A DNA stretch of 64,000 nucleotides from Paracentrotus lividus (Eukaryota > Echinodermata > Echinoidea > Camarodonta > Echinidae): assembly GCA_940671915.1 (NCBI GenBank), contig CALNVZ010003433.1, positions 32,983,853-33,047,852 on the forward strand, read 5' to 3'. Below are positions 35,561 to 48,592 of the stretch, in pieces. The position numbers and the translations under genes are program-made. The stretch's first letter is position 1. Every line of letters starts with the position of its first letter. The notes under the pieces were generated by a model, which was given only the letters and a program-made list of their open reading frames with translations, did no database searches and had not been told where the DNA came from.

Positions 35561-37700
35561 GCCATAGATGAGTTTTTATGTTTTCAATCCATATTCTAAT
35601 TTTTCCTTTTTGTAGTTGTATTCCCTTTTCCCCTCCCCCATCAGCGATCCATCAACGGTCAAGGAGAAATTCTTCTTGTTGTTGTTCTTCCTCCACTTTT
35701 CCATCGACTGGTCAGTTGCATGACGGTGCCCCCCCCCCCCTCCCTTCCCAGGGCAGGCCCCGCAAGAAAAAGCAACGTCTTTGTTCATGTTCTGCATTTT
35801 CGAAGCCACCGTAGATTTTGTTCTCGAAAGTTACATGACGAAACAGAAAATAAATCTGACGACATAAAGTTACATAAAGAAGGCAACAAACTTGATAATA
35901 AAAAAAGGGAACAACTCTACCACAACGCCAACGTAAGTATACGCACTTTAGCCCTGTTTCATATCATATGCAAGTTTTTTATGCGAATTATTTTATATAT
36001 TATTACCACTTTATTTTGGGGTGAAGTTTTAGGGGCGCCAGGCTCAGGCCAAGTGAAGCAACACACTCGCCCCTCTCGCAGCGGCCTGGGCGGCGCGGGT
36101 AGTGACTGGTCCGTTGTATGAAATAATGAAGGAAGTTGGGTGCCTCTTTTTTGTTCTTATGTCTGCGCATTTAAAATTTGACCTCAGTTTCAATTTAAAG
36201 TAATAGATTATTAGTGTTATTCCATTTTTCGGCAAGTCTTCCTTTTGTACCAGCCAACAAAAGTGAAAACTTTCCAATTTTTCATATTGTAAATTAAATT
36301 TCAATTGAATTAGGAATAGGATCTAACGACAACGTTAGCCCCCTGTTAGATCTACCGTTAAATTAAAACGAAGTCAAAGAATCTCAAGAAATTGCTTTGA
36401 ACAATGTCTTTTTATTTATAATGTGTAGCAATACCGGAAAGTGCCCATGTCTGCACAGTAACTCGTGTCATATTGCACGCAGTTCAAGTGCCGTGAAGTT
36501 TTGGACTTATCATTTTTTGACAACGGTTCAGGATAGCAAATAAACCTTCAATGAAAATCATTTTTAATTAATTATTTTCACATTTTTTTTAAATATCAAA
36601 TTGATGTTTGAGTTTAAGATTGAAAGTTGATGTTAGGTGGGTGATTTGTTTTATCAAAATAGCACATTTACGTTGATGCATAGACATGGGCACTGCAGTG
36701 ATTGCACAGACTTAACAATAGTTAGGCGATAACTAGGGCCAGGAATGGCTGGCCACTCAATGAATCATATTCAAAATAATATGTAAAAAGATATGAGCAA
36801 ACAATCAAAAATCAATCTGAGCCATGTATTACTCTGAAATTTAGTAGGCCTGCAACATGTCTGTTTTCAGTATTGTCATCAGATATGAAAAATCAGACAG
36901 TTTGAACTTTGATGAAGTGTTATTAATTAGGAAAATTATGAGATAGGTTTAGAAAAGTCTTGTGGTCTCCATACTAAATGATACCAAGACCGAACAGGTA
37001 AATTTTGTATCTGGACAGATGATCTTAATCGACAAAAGAAAGGTTTAATCTTGGCCTACATAAATTACAACCAATATCTTCAGTTTATAATGTTTTTTTT
37101 TTTTTTTTGACGCGCAAAAAGTTAGAAAAGATTATGTGAAGTTGTAGGATGGGGGCTTCCAAGGGTGCCGGATGCCTTACAAATATGAAGCCTTGTTGTT
37201 TTCTCTCAACATTAAGCCCAAACTATATATTGAATAATGCTTATCTTTATCAGTGTTTGTTCTCTATATTATTTCCTAACAGTTTGTGATTAAAAAAAAA
37301 AACAACACACAAATAAATTACTTGTAAACCTTTTCAAATGGCTGATCAAAATTGTACGTCCGGGACACCCAACCTCTCTGGACACACAACAGCTGGGTAT
37401 ATAGTTATTTTAGAGAACAAATATAATATTGATGAGTCTATTCATCTAAAAATGACAGTTTTCTGAGCAGTATTGATTATATTTTTAATATTCTATTATT
37501 ATAATATGAAGAATGTCATGACTCAAATTTAAAATACAATGTTATAACAAAGCTAAGGTGCGTGTAAATGCGGACCCATAGTACATAAATGAATACCATC
37601 TTCCTGCCTATATTTTCTCAAAATTTGTGAACACCACATTTGATGATGTTTGCATTATAGATTTACCGCTTCTGACTTGCTGAAATTGATGTTATAAGGT
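35561..37700. other. Intergenic DNA upstream of GHITM
   Basis: A C10 run at 35729 gives proline-rich open frames that I do not accept as genes. A short inverted pair GTGCCCATGTCT / AGACATGGGCAC lies at 36439 and 36685. T-rich tracts lie near 37090. The GHITM promoter and 5' UTR should lie near 37500-37723, but no core element is evident. Confidence 0.45.
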
Positions 37701-37723
37701 GACTTCTCTGACACCAGCTCAAG

Positions 37724-40700
37724 ATGTTTGCTGCACGGGTAGCCAGACTTCCAGTTGTTCTCTGCACTTCTGCAGCACAGTGTTTGAAGACTGTTCAGCC
37801 AAACCCTAGCGGCCTGGCTAGAGTGAACTTCACACTGAGATGTCAGCAGTATGCCAGCCAAAGCAGACTAGGAGCCAAGAGGGCAGCTAAGTCCAGGACT
37901 TTGAAGGAAATAGCCCAGGCACCAGCAAGTGGCACTGGTAAGAATTTTGACTGTAGTCCTTTAAGAATTGTTCTGTTTACGTCTGTATTAAAGAGTTAAT
38001 GTTTATTGCCTTTTTATAGGACCTTTCTCAAACAAGACATAGCTTTAAAAAAAGGCTGCATCTATAGGCTATGGACATAGGCTGGTATTCTCGAAGGGTG
38101 ACTAAAATTAGTGGGCCCACTATTTATTTAGTAGGCCTACTAACTTGTCATCCTTCAAAAATACTGGCAAGAGTTTTTTGTTATAAGGACAAACTTTTTC
38201 TTTGAAAGGTGGTTTTAATGCACTGGCTAAATATCCATTGTGCCATGTTTATATTGTTTAGATGTTATTATATCCCTTATCTAAGATTGTTTGCATTGAG
38301 AGTGTACACAAGGAGAAAAAGAATAGTTTAACTGGCCATGTGTTTTATAGTGGGCCCCCATATAGGTGGTGTTGTTACATGTGCGCGACAAGTACAGAAA
38401 TAAATAATGGATATAAGAATGGCTAATACATGTGCTAGTACGGGTATGGCTTGGGGTATGAAGTTGTTGAGGGAATTAATCTGGCCATTATGTTAAAATA
38501 AGAGAGAAAATGCTGAATGGTTAGGGAGTGTAGTTTATGAGTAATTAGGCGTTTAATTAACTCTGAGTAGCCATTTTTTGCACCGGTGGAGAGGAGGAGG
38601 GAGCATGAGGAGCATGAGCATAAATTTCTATTCTTTACAAAGTTAAGCTTTTACCTTCACATTACGTAACATTAAACAGTTTAATTGGATATCATCCACC
38701 TATAAGTAAATGGATCAAAGTTGAACTTAAGGATACCTAATTAAGCTAATTAAGCTATATATTAATTACCTAATGATAAGATGGTAGTTTAAATTGAAAT
38801 TGGTGTCTGTAAACTTTAAAGTATGGGATGCTAATGGGTAATTGGTATTAGTTTGAAGGGAAAATCTACAAAAGGGTAAAGAAAATATCTGTGGTCAATT
38901 TATTATGACTAATTACGAATTAATTAACTCAAATACCCATTTTTGTAGCAGCTGATGGAGGGAAACATAAATTTCTATTTCTCAGTTAGACAAATGAGTT
39001 ATAAATATCATTGAACATAACATGAACAGTTGATTGGATTTAATATTTATGAGATTAATAGTGGGTCAAATTTACCTCATTAATGTTACTTAATTAAGCT
39101 AATTAATGGTATACCGTCTGTTCACATGTCTTTGAACCAGCAAGAGTCAAATCCCTCACTACAGTGCGTCCCAGATAAAAGTATACCCAACTTTGAAAGC
39201 CTCATGATTAAAATTGTACTAACTTTATGTGTAATTATTTTAGTTTCATGACAAAAAGTATCAGTATTCTATCTATGGTGATACCAAATCATACCGATAC
39301 TGTCATGAATGACTGAACCTCGAGTGTTTAAAACATTGGTCAAAGTGATCTGTACCAAGTTGTCGTTGAGAGCAGCACTGGCTTTCTGATTGATCATCAT
39401 TGTTTGTGTGAGGTCAGGCTTCCTGAGGTCCATTCATTAGGCACAAAGGAGTATTGATCTATTGAAATGCAAGGGCCTGCTTGGGGTAAATAAACTCATA
39501 ACACATTTTCCCCAAATTTTCTGACTCTGAGTTTTTGCTGGAAAGATGATCGCGCAAAATATCTTATCACAACTAACCCTAACAAGTTATATATTGTTGG
39601 AAAGGTCTGACTTGAAGAGTTTCAAATCAGTGCATGTTATTTTCTTGTAGGGCCCTTAATTTTCTCTGCAGAGATATTTCTGGAAGTACTTTTCTCACCT
39701 TTTTTCTACATTTTGATATGTAACTTCTTATGATTAACTATCCTTTTCAGAATGATTTTTGAATTCTCAGAACATTCTCTTTCAATATGTATAGTTTTAT
39801 GGGTATAGGGTGTCAAATATAAGAATAATACTCTATTAATAAAAAACGGGGTACAATTTCTTTGAAACATATCATGTAACAGAAAAGGGCCATGCAAAAG
39901 CAATGCCAACTAAGAAAAGTTTCTCCATCGAAATAGTTCGTTTTTCTTCATGAACGTCGACGCATAGTACATTTTTTCCCTAGGAGAAAAACGTGGACTA
40001 TCGTTTTTCAGCGACAGCCCGCCCCCACACCTAGACTCTTGAGTTTTTGCGGCAACGCACAATGCGAGCGGGTGGTCTAACTCTGCTGACTTACCTTGAA
40101 TTCTCATCCTGATGTACCGAGCGCGGAATGCCGACGGGAAACTTTCGGCGAGCTGACACTGACCAGGTGGCACGATGCGCAACAGCTGATTTTGTTTGTA
40201 AACAGACAAATGGCTGCCTCCACTAGTTGCTAGATGATGGTAATAACGGAAGATTTAGCAGTATAGATGACGAGGAAATTGTGGATTTCATGAACTCGAC
40301 TGAGCAGCATTAATACTCGAAAACAATTAAGTATGCTGTACGTCTATATTCCGGTGAATTTGGTTACAAATTGATGGTGTGTAGGTGTGTGATGAGATCG
40401 AGCATCAAATCACTCGATTCAGCGCATCGCGAAGTGATTTTTCGTTGGTGGCTCGAACAAAACGGCGCTTTGTAAGTACTTGTACTTATTTATTGGATCA
40501 GAAGAAGAGGTAAGCTTGATACGATATATAGATTTTGTTGCACTGTAGATAAAATTAAAAGGGATCGTGGAAGGGATATAAAACAAATATACAATGACTC
40601 ATTCTCAGAACAGGTTGAAACTATTCGCACTCAGGACCATCACATAATACTATTCTCTCTCGGGCCGATGGCCCTCGAGAGAATAGTACTATGTGATGTT

Positions 40701-43700
40701 CCTTCGATGCGAATAGTTTTAACCAGATCCTCGATTGTCATTGTATATTTGTATACTGTAACTGTCATTATTTCCTCACATCCATTTCCTCACATTGTTC
40801 TTCTATTTAGCTGATATGGCAGGCAAGGGTTTACTGATTGGAGCTTCAGCTGTTGGTATTGGTGCCCTCTGTTATTATGGCTTAGGCTTGTCCAACGATG
40901 TCGGAGCAATTGAAAGAGCAGCGTAAGTGTAGCAAAGTCTGATTATATAAATGTACCACAGTACCAGAGGTGTTGCACATGTATTTACTGACATACGGTA
41001 ATACCCCAAAATGGAAATTTACTGGAAAAAAAAATCATAAATGGGATCAAACATATATAGTCAACCTTGCCCAAGTTTAATCTTTTGGGACTGATGAAAT
41101 AGCTATGACTTATGAATGGCTAAAAACATTATAAAAAGAGAAGATGACTTGATAAGTCCTTTGGTGACGATTATTCAACTTGGGCAGGGTTGACTGTAGT
41201 TTTAGATATTGCATCCCTGGTGCTGTATTGGTTATATTCAGATTTAAAAGTAATGTTTCTTATTAATATGCAAAATGTCAGTTACAAACTCAAGTTAACA
41301 AAATTTTATTTACAGTAAGTATAGATATATATAGAAGATTTATTCCAAGTTACTTTCTACTTATGATGAAAAAGCTGAAGTTCAGAGGTGTACCACATTT
41401 ACTTTCATGTTTTGTTTTCTTTGCAGTATCTGGCCTCAGTACGTGCGTGATCGTGTAAGATCAACCTACATGTATTTTGGAATGGGGATCGCAGCCACCA
41501 CAGCCTCTGCCCTTGCTATGGCCAGTAACCCAGCACTTCTGATGAGAATTGCTCCTAAATCATGGGTGGTAAGTTAAGGTTCTGCTTTTCTTTTGAAATA
41601 AGCAACATAAAGTTGGAAAATCATTACACAATAATTGTTCTTAAATTCACAACTTTTTTTCCCCCACCATACAGTTATAAAATAACTTTAATATTCTAAA
41701 TGACTGCACCCCACCCCCTTTAAGATCAATATCATGATTATTTGGGAATTTATTGTATTTTCAGGTTTTTGTGTTAGATAATTAAAATTAAATGAAAAAT
41801 TAAGAAAAATACGTGAGGGACCAGAAAATGTTCTTTTGTTGCTCAATTTCCCCTAAAAAAATGGAATTAATGTGAAAAGGATGGAGAAGCAAAATCGCTT
41901 CAGGAATATCAATTTGTATGAAAAATCAGCAATTATGAACTTGCCAAAAATGTTACCAATTTGATATGTTTAACGATCATAGGGTGCGCTTGGAGGCATG
42001 GCAGTTGTCATGGCATCAGGGATGGTGACGATGTCTGTGCCTTACTCGAAGGGAATGGGTCTGAAGCAACTAGCCTGGCTTGGACATAGTGGTCTCTTAG
42101 GGGTAGTTCTTGCCCCTATCTGTTTCATGGGTGGTCCTATTCTCATCAAGGCAGCATGCTATACAGCTGGGGTAGTTGGAGGTTAGTGCTTTATTCCATT
42201 TGTTCTAAGTGATATAATTCAGTAGACAATAAAAAACTCCACCTGATTAGAAAACAAGATTATGACTCATTCTTTTTACATGATCAGGAAATTGTGACCT
42301 GTTAACCACTTACATTTTTGCTGCTGGTTCTTCTAGCTTCTTTAGACTAACAGGAAAACAACCATCAGGACAATTACCACCCATAATGAAGATTAATGAA
42401 AATAATTGGTTAGGCCTGAACTTTATTTGGATTTTGTTAGAGTGGCCTGATGAATTCCTTCATTCATTTCATGTTGAAGTACTTAATGCAAATTGCAATT
42501 AATCCTTTTATAGAATTGAATCCTATATTGGTTAGTAGATTTTAATTAAAGGGTCATTCCAAGTAAAATATTTCTCCCTCTCTCTGCCCAGGGTTGTCCT
42601 GTGTTGCCATGTGTGCCCCTAGTGATAAGTTCCTCTACATGGGAGGAGCACTGGCTATGGGTCTCGGAGCAGTCTTTGCAGCATCGATAGGTAAGTTTGT
42701 TTAAATCTTCTCCCTTATTCTCCGTCTCTCCTTATATCTTTCCTTAACCCCCCCCCCTTTTTTTCATTTTCAGTACCATATATCCTCTTTTACAGTCAAT
42801 ATTTCCACTATAATGAGATTCTTGTGACTCTGTCCATTACCTTGAAATAAGAAAATCTCATATTTAAAATGCATAGAAATGGGCCTTTTTATATGAAAAT
42901 CTTATTATACTTGTGCTCATTATAATAGGAGTGGACTGTGTTATTAGAGTCTGTCATTAACTTTCAACAGACTGCCATCAATAAAATCTAATTAGAATGT
43001 ATACGATTGGTGTATGTTAACCACAGTAGCATATCCAACCTCAGCTAATTAAAAAAGTGTGATTTCAGGCACATATCCAGGATTTTGCACACCGAGGGGC
43101 CCTATGAGATCTTTGCATCGCGAATGGTACACCCATTTTTTTTCCCCAACACACCGGGCGAGCAAAAATGTACCCTCAAATTTTTTCATGTCACGCTGGC
43201 CGAGTGAACGATAAACGGGGGGGGGGGGGTTAAAAAAATTTCGGCCATTCGTTTTTTTTTTTTTTATTACTTTTTTAACTTTTTTCTCCATTTGGCGCCC
43301 CTTGCTTTAAAATTGGTTTGGCATCTCCCTAAGGTCATTTTGGCGCCCACTTGGGCGCCTACCCGGGAAGCCCGGGCCCCGTGGCTCCCCCCCCAGAATA
43401 CCTGCATGGGTTTGGCTTGTGCCCAGACATAATAGATTGTCCCCAGACAATTAGGCCAGGACAATCTTTTGTCCGAGAAACTGCTGGATCGGCATCAGAA
43501 CAATACTGTAATGCAGGTATGTACATGTACATAGCTGCCAACTGTTACGAAAAATTCGTAATTATTACGAATTTTTACCCTTTATACGAAAATACGAATG
43601 CACCTTTAAGAAATTACGAATATGAGGCCCATTATAACATGATTGAGTGATTAATGACCACATCACGGGCACATGTTACTATGCCATGTTCTAGGGACGT

Positions 43701-46146
43701 AAGTGATAAGGTTCTACACTAGGACGGGCGCTGGCGGAAAGGCGGTAAGTAACGTATACGTGTCACGTGAAAGCAACACGAACAGGCGCATTCGTAGTGA
43801 AGGCGGAAGGCCATTCAAAGTACATGCACGTGATCTTAGTGCATACACACAGCGAATAAGACGGAAAACAGCGACATCGGCGTGGAACATGCATGTTGAT
43901 GTTAGTGCAACGTTGGGGTATTGTGTGTGATGCAGTTGTGATGTCGCTAGCGAACGTCGAGCCGTATTTTTGTCCCTCTTCTCTTAGTTTTGGACCATAA
44001 ATGGTGGAAAATGGAGCGTAAAAAAGGGACAATGTTACAAACAGCAATATGGAACAGAGTGTTGACTTCATCACCAAATCGGGAAAAAAGCAAACAACAT
44101 GCATTTGTACGATATGTCGAAGGGATATCTCCATCGCTCATGGCGGGGCCGTGTGACAATTTTGTTGCATACCAATCAAACCTAACATCGGGGAATTTTT
44201 GAATCTGAATTCATTATCCACCCCAGAATACTTCATGGATGTCAACTTCGCAGGATTTAATAGCAAATAGGATAGGAAAAATAGGATTTTAAAAGCATCA
44301 GCTACATAGACCTCTCAACAACTGTGGTAAGGTTTTTTTTTTTTTTTTTTTCTTCGAATAATAATCCAAATGTATTGATACTATGTAAGTGATATTGGTG
44401 AATGCTCAATATTTCATGAGTTAAGATCATTCATTATCTTCACATTCAAGAAATTTTGGCAAAATAATTTTCTCAAACCTAAGCATCCCTAAAGCACAAC
44501 AACAGAAAAAAAAAGGTTTAAATGCTCCAAAATAGGGCTCAGATTGCACCAGAGAGCGTCTAGAACCCCAGAGCTTCAGGGCCCTTAGGCGGGCCTGGAC
44601 CCCGGCGCAAGGGACTTTCGCGCACATTATCGCGCTCTGTGATGTGCGCTACGCGCACATTTCTGTGTTTTTTATCTGATCATTACTAATTTGAAATTTC
44701 AAATGTTGGCAGCTATGCATGTATCATGTGTATTTTAACATGTAAAAACATATTGATCTGTTACTTCTGCAGGGAGTATGTTCCTGTCCCCTGCCTCAGC
44801 CCTTGGTTCAGGCCTGTATGCAGTCAGTCTGTATGGTGGTCTGGTAGTCTTCGGAGGATTCATGCTCTATGACACACAGATGATCATGAAGCGAGCTGAA
44901 ATGCATCCGCTCCATGCCCAACGACCTTTTGACCCCATCAATAGGTGAGTTTAACTTTGTGCCGTGACGGATACATCCTGATTCAAAAGCAAGGCTTCAT
45001 ACTGAATTTTCCTCCAGAAATCTAAGGCACAAACTAACAACAAAATAGTAATAATAGAGGGTAAAAAACAATAGAATTAAAGAGCTGGGACCAACAAAAT
45101 TACCTACATATATCTGGAAAAAGTTTCAGGGACGAACCCAGCGTGTGTTTACTATAGCTGAGCTGGTATAGCGCCTGACTGGTAACCAGGAGGTCTCTGG
45201 TTCGAATCCCGATGGTACCCCATTTTCTTGCTCATTTTTTCATATTAGATATTTCTGGTCAGTTTCCTTCGTTAAAATTTTTTTCATAGGATGTAAGGTG
45301 TTGTTAATTCATCTATAAGGTAGAAGTGTAGAGAATTGGTTATTAATCTGTTTTGAAGAAGTCAATTTAGTGGTATTTCTAAGATATATAGGAATCTTTA
45401 TTTCAGAGGCAGAAGGAGGTTATCAAAATGAATTGAATCTCGCCTGTAAACAAGACTTTGGAATAACCAGGCATGTATCTAAGATTTTGCACCCCAGGTG
45501 CCTGACGTGATTTTAAACCCCTAGTGGTACACCTAATTTTTTCCCCATCACACTGGGCGAGCAAAAAGTTAGATTCAATGTTTTTCACTTTCTAAGCACT
45601 TAGTGTTAACTAATTATTACCCGGCTTAGCTAGGCTGCCCGAAGAGAAGGCACGCAAAGTATCCAAACAATTTCTTCCTTCTGGTCCCCATTTACCTCAC
45701 ATGGGTCGAATGTGGCAAATTTGTAGATTAATGTCTTGCCAAATTACTACAAACTTTTTCATTGTTCTCTATTCCTCTCTCTCTCACCTCTTTCTCTTCT
45801 TTCCTTTCTCTTTTCTTTACCTCTCACAATACTTTACTTTCTGTCATTTCTCTTCTGTTTCCTCTGTTCCTCTCTTCTCATTCTGGACTTTTTCCTCTCC
45901 CCTCTTCTATCCCTCTCCCTTCTTACCTTGCCCTACTTGTCTCTTCTTTATCCTATCTCTCCTCCATCTATTATCCTATCTCTCCTCCTTCTCTCTTATC
46001 ATTTTGTTCCCTCTCATCTCTCTATCCCCTTTCTTTCTTTTTCTTTCCATCCCTGCAGTGCTATGAGCATCTATATGGACACCATCAACATCTTCATCCG
46101 CATCGCTTCCATCCTCGCCAGTGGAGGAGGAGGCAAGAGGAAATAG
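37724..46146 (+). CDS. GHITM: Mitochondrial inner-membrane BAX-inhibitor-family protein, GHITM/TMBIM5-like
   Basis: GHITM (MICS1/TMBIM5) is an inner-membrane protein linked to cristae structure, cytochrome c retention and Ca2+/H+ exchange. Seven coding exons: 37724-37937, 40811-40922, 41427-41568, 41983-42181, 42592-42690, 44773-44944 and 46059-46146. All junctions are GT-AG and phases agree, giving 341 codons (human about 345). The N-terminal 70 residues are Arg-rich and lack acidic residues early (MFAARVARLP), as expected for a presequence. Family landmarks: GALCYYGLGLSN, IWPQYVRDRVRSTYMYFG, LKQLAWLGHSG, CYTAGVVGG, MLYDTQMIMKRAE, FDPINSAMSIYMDTINIF. Six or seven hydrophobic segments follow, and the C-terminus is SGGGGKRK. 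Intron 1 contains a 1.57 kb transposon and a hairpin repeat; intron 5 a 1.2 kb hAT-like element; intron 6 a SINE head. Confidence 0.95.
38334..39907 (+). mobile_element. TIR element with GGCCATG ends and 4 bp duplication, copy 1
   Basis: The left end GGCCATGTGTTTTATAGTGG and right end AAAGGGCCATGCAAAAGCAATGCC are imperfect inverted repeats. AACT flanks the element on both sides (38330-38333, 39908-39911). It lies in GHITM intron 1. The copy at 55207-56630 is its reverse complement over most of its length. The centre (about 39160-39480) differs between copies and here begins with a mariner-like end, ACAGTGCGTCCCAGATAAAA. Non-coding; AT-rich with AATTAATTAGCTTAATTAA phrases. Confidence 0.85.
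40584..40753. mobile_element. Hairpin MITE in GHITM intron 1
   Basis: Arms of about 80 bases pair ACAAATATACAATGAC, GGTTGAAACTATTCGC and CATCACATAATACTATTCTC with their complements, around a GGGCCGATGGCCC loop. Confidence 0.8.
43060..43200. repeat. Dispersed repeat, ATCCAGGATTTTGCAC...GGTACACCC family
   Basis: A second copy lies at 45470-45580 (ATCTAAGATTTTGCACCCC, GGTACACCTAATTTTTTCCC, ACTGGGCGAGCAAAAAG) and a partial one at 21445-21490. The class is not known to me. Confidence 0.55.
43531..44716. mobile_element. hAT-like TIR element in GHITM intron 5
   Basis: Ends ATAGCTGCCAAC and GTTGGCAGCTAT are inverted. The 8 bases outside (ACATGTAC at 43523, GCATGTAT at 44717) match at 6 of 8 positions, as expected for an old hAT duplication. 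Several antisense open frames inside are not supported as genes. Confidence 0.6.
45148..45220 (+). mobile_element. tRNA-Thr(GGT)-like SINE head or tRNA pseudogene in GHITM intron 6
   Basis: TAGCTGAGCTGGTATAGCG (A box), CTGACTGGTAACCAGG (anticodon arm, anticodon GGT) and GGTTCGAATCC (B box) are spaced as in a tRNA. The acceptor stem does not pair, and mismatches occur in the anticodon and T stems, so a functional tRNA is unlikely. Confidence 0.7.
45590..45740 (-). mobile_element. Truncated copy of the 22188-22492 SINE body
   Basis: TAGTGTTAACTAATTATTACCCGGCT, split by small changes, and CCCATTTACCTCACATGGGTC are shared with the full SINE. The tRNA-like head is missing. Confidence 0.7.
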
Positions 46147-47350
46147 ATCTTCAAGAAGGTCATCTGGATCTTTTGAATAAATCAAAGACTATCAGAGACA
46201 CTGTTGCAATGGATTTTCCCTGGATCTTTTGAATAAATCAAAGACTATCAGAGACACTGTTGCAATGGATTTTCCCTGGATCTTTTGAACAAATCAAAGA
46301 CTATCAGAGACATTGTTGCAATAAATTTCCCCCACATTCTCGTCTGCTATCGACATGAAGAAGCCTGATGATCCTGATGATAAACTTCCGTGCCCAAATG
46401 GAGTGGTTTTCTGTATGTATTATGACCTTGTTTACACTATCACCTTCCTTTGCTGTCATTAATGATTTGATGAACAACAGTTACCGGTACACATGTTGAC
46501 GACATCTGCCAAGAATACTATATCATGCCATATCCTCCCCTGTTTAAACATTAAGATCAAACTTTTAGGAACAGAAATGAGGAACAGCAACTATGCATGT
46601 ATTGAAGAATTTTGGAAAGCTATCTGTGGAGTTGAAGACTGTCAAAGACATCCATTTATGGAATGCGTCAAGTGAACAAGACTTTATCAAATCTGCTGGA
46701 ATATTATTGTTTTGGTATTGATAATTTTTATTTGCACCATTGCCATATGAAGAATACTAATGCAGATGGACACTGTCTTCATCTCTTCAGGGAATGTCTC
46801 GGTTCTTAAACATTGTTACACCACAAATAACAAATTATTGAAAGAATTGTTTAAAAAGGCACTCATAGCCAACAGATTATTTGCTGGGTATACCTTAGGT
46901 TTTATAATGATATATTCTCTTCGAAATAACACCAATCAAATATAACTCTGTAAACAGATTTTGCAAGTTTAAGATACTGTATATACACAATGTGTACACT
47001 AGAAGTAAAGAGTTGTGAGTAGACTATTTCTCTCAATTCAAGCCCAAGTATGTATGCATAGTTAATTAATCCAAGTTAACTTTTGTACAATAGTATTCAT
47101 GTTCTTGTTTACACTGTAATCTGAAACCATTTGAATATCTTAATTATGCTTATGCATAGATTTTATTTCTAGCAGGGTGATTGATCCTGTATGAAGGATT
47201 GTTGCATATATTCCAATTCAAACCATGACGATTTTTGTAAGGATTCTGCAAAATAATTCAAAGTATCTAATTCTTTTGACATTGCATATAAGGATCTATT
47301 GTATATCATACTGTAATTAATTCTGTATTGCTAAAAATAATAAATTCATA
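46147..47350 (+). other. Probable GHITM 3' UTR with a 56 bp tandem repeat
   Basis: Three copies of a 56-base unit start at 46162, 46218 and 46274, 16 bases after the stop. Units 1 and 2 contain AATAAA within TTTTGAATAAATCAAAG, unit 3 has AACAAA, and AATAAA recurs at the array end near 46319. A later AATAAA lies at about 47337. The actual cleavage site cannot be seen from sequence alone. Confidence 0.55.
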
Positions 47351-48160
47351 TTTAATTACTTTAGGGGGGAAAAAAGGATATGTGCGTATACAGAGGCCAT
47401 AGAGCATTCATATGAAAGTGATGAGGTTGAGCGAAAACCAGGGGGTGGCACATGACAAGATTTAAAACAATTAATGTGTACATTTCTACTTACTAAAGTG
47501 TGGGGAGAGGGTTTGAGCCTCCACAGAGCCTTACTTGGCTGTGCAGCCCCTGATATAAAATATACTGATTGCTGAGAAAAATCAGAATTACAAAAATACC
47601 GTAAAAGTATTTAACGTTCTTTATTAGAAGTAGAAGCATCATTGTTTTGTTGGCCATCCATAGAGTATACCGGTAATAAAAAGTAATATATGGTAAGTCG
47701 TGGTGCATGTATTTCCATATAATCTACTGTGCTTGTGTTGCCATTTCAATAATATAAAGATTTTAAGGGTTTATTTTGTTGGTGTTGATTCATGGTACTC
47801 TGTAGGCTAGGTTCAGTTTTCATTTTTTTTTTTTTTTTTTCAGAATTAATTCAATTACCTCAATTACCAATATTCCCAACTTTCGAAACTGTACAGTTCA
47901 TATTCCTTCTGTTTATTTTACCTCAATTTTTTAAATTGTGTTTGTTTTGTTTTGTTTTTTGTTTTTTTTGGGGGGGTTAATGAATGATTCTTGGTAGAGG
48001 CATTTTAATAATCAATTGAAATTGATGACCATGTATAAAACTTGAATGGTTATTGCTTACATCTTCTTTCTCCTATATCTGAAAATCGTATGTTTGTACA
48101 TACATGTTCAAGAAAAATCAATATGTATTTGGAAGAGACTATTTATTGATACAAAAATTA
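47351..48160. other. Intergenic DNA without a recognised feature
   Basis: It contains a T20 run at 47823-47840 and T/G runs near 47960-47976. No exon is supported. Confidence 0.45.
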
Positions 48161-48168
48161 GGTGAAGA

Positions 48169-48592
48169 AAAGTGTTGCCAGCCGTACGATAATTTGACCC
48201 TCTGTACGATGTACGATCCATAATTGCAAAAAAGGGCAAATGTACGATAATTTTACATATTTCACCAGATACCATTAATCTATAGGCAAAATCTGTGAAA
48301 ACTGGCCTATAAACCACAATTCCTTTTAGTTCTGGGGGCTGTTCCCCTAGACCCCCGCCCGTAAAATTATGGAAGAGTCCATTTATTAATGTTAAAACGT
48401 GTATTTCGATTCAAGGTTCTGGGGCTCTTCTGGCGATTGCCCGACTTGAAGGTCAATCTCATCACCCAAATAGGGGTGGATTTTCTGCAAATTGCTATGG
48501 AATCTTGCATGCAGGTACGATAATTTTTGCCAAAAAAACGATAATTTTGAGGCTTTGATACGATAATCTGACTTCTTGGACCTGGCAACACT
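48169..48592. mobile_element. hAT-type MITE with a perfect 8 bp duplication
   Basis: The ends contain AGTGTTGCCAG and CTGGCAACACT. GGTGAAGA stands directly outside both ends (48161-48168 and 48593-48600). TACGATAAT phrases are repeated beneath each end (48186, 48243, 48515, 48560). Confidence 0.85.

Noticed and set aside
35578-36121. Plus-strand frames with Pro/Ser-rich peptides
   Set aside because: They depend on a C10 run and have no recognisable domain; splice signals are not convincing.
45148-45220. Functional tRNA-Thr(GGT)
   Set aside because: The acceptor stem fails to pair and there are mismatches in the anticodon and T stems; more likely a SINE head or pseudogene.
45701-46232. 120-156 codon plus-strand frames
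   Set aside because: They read the CT-rich polypyrimidine stretch before GHITM exon 7 in the wrong frames.
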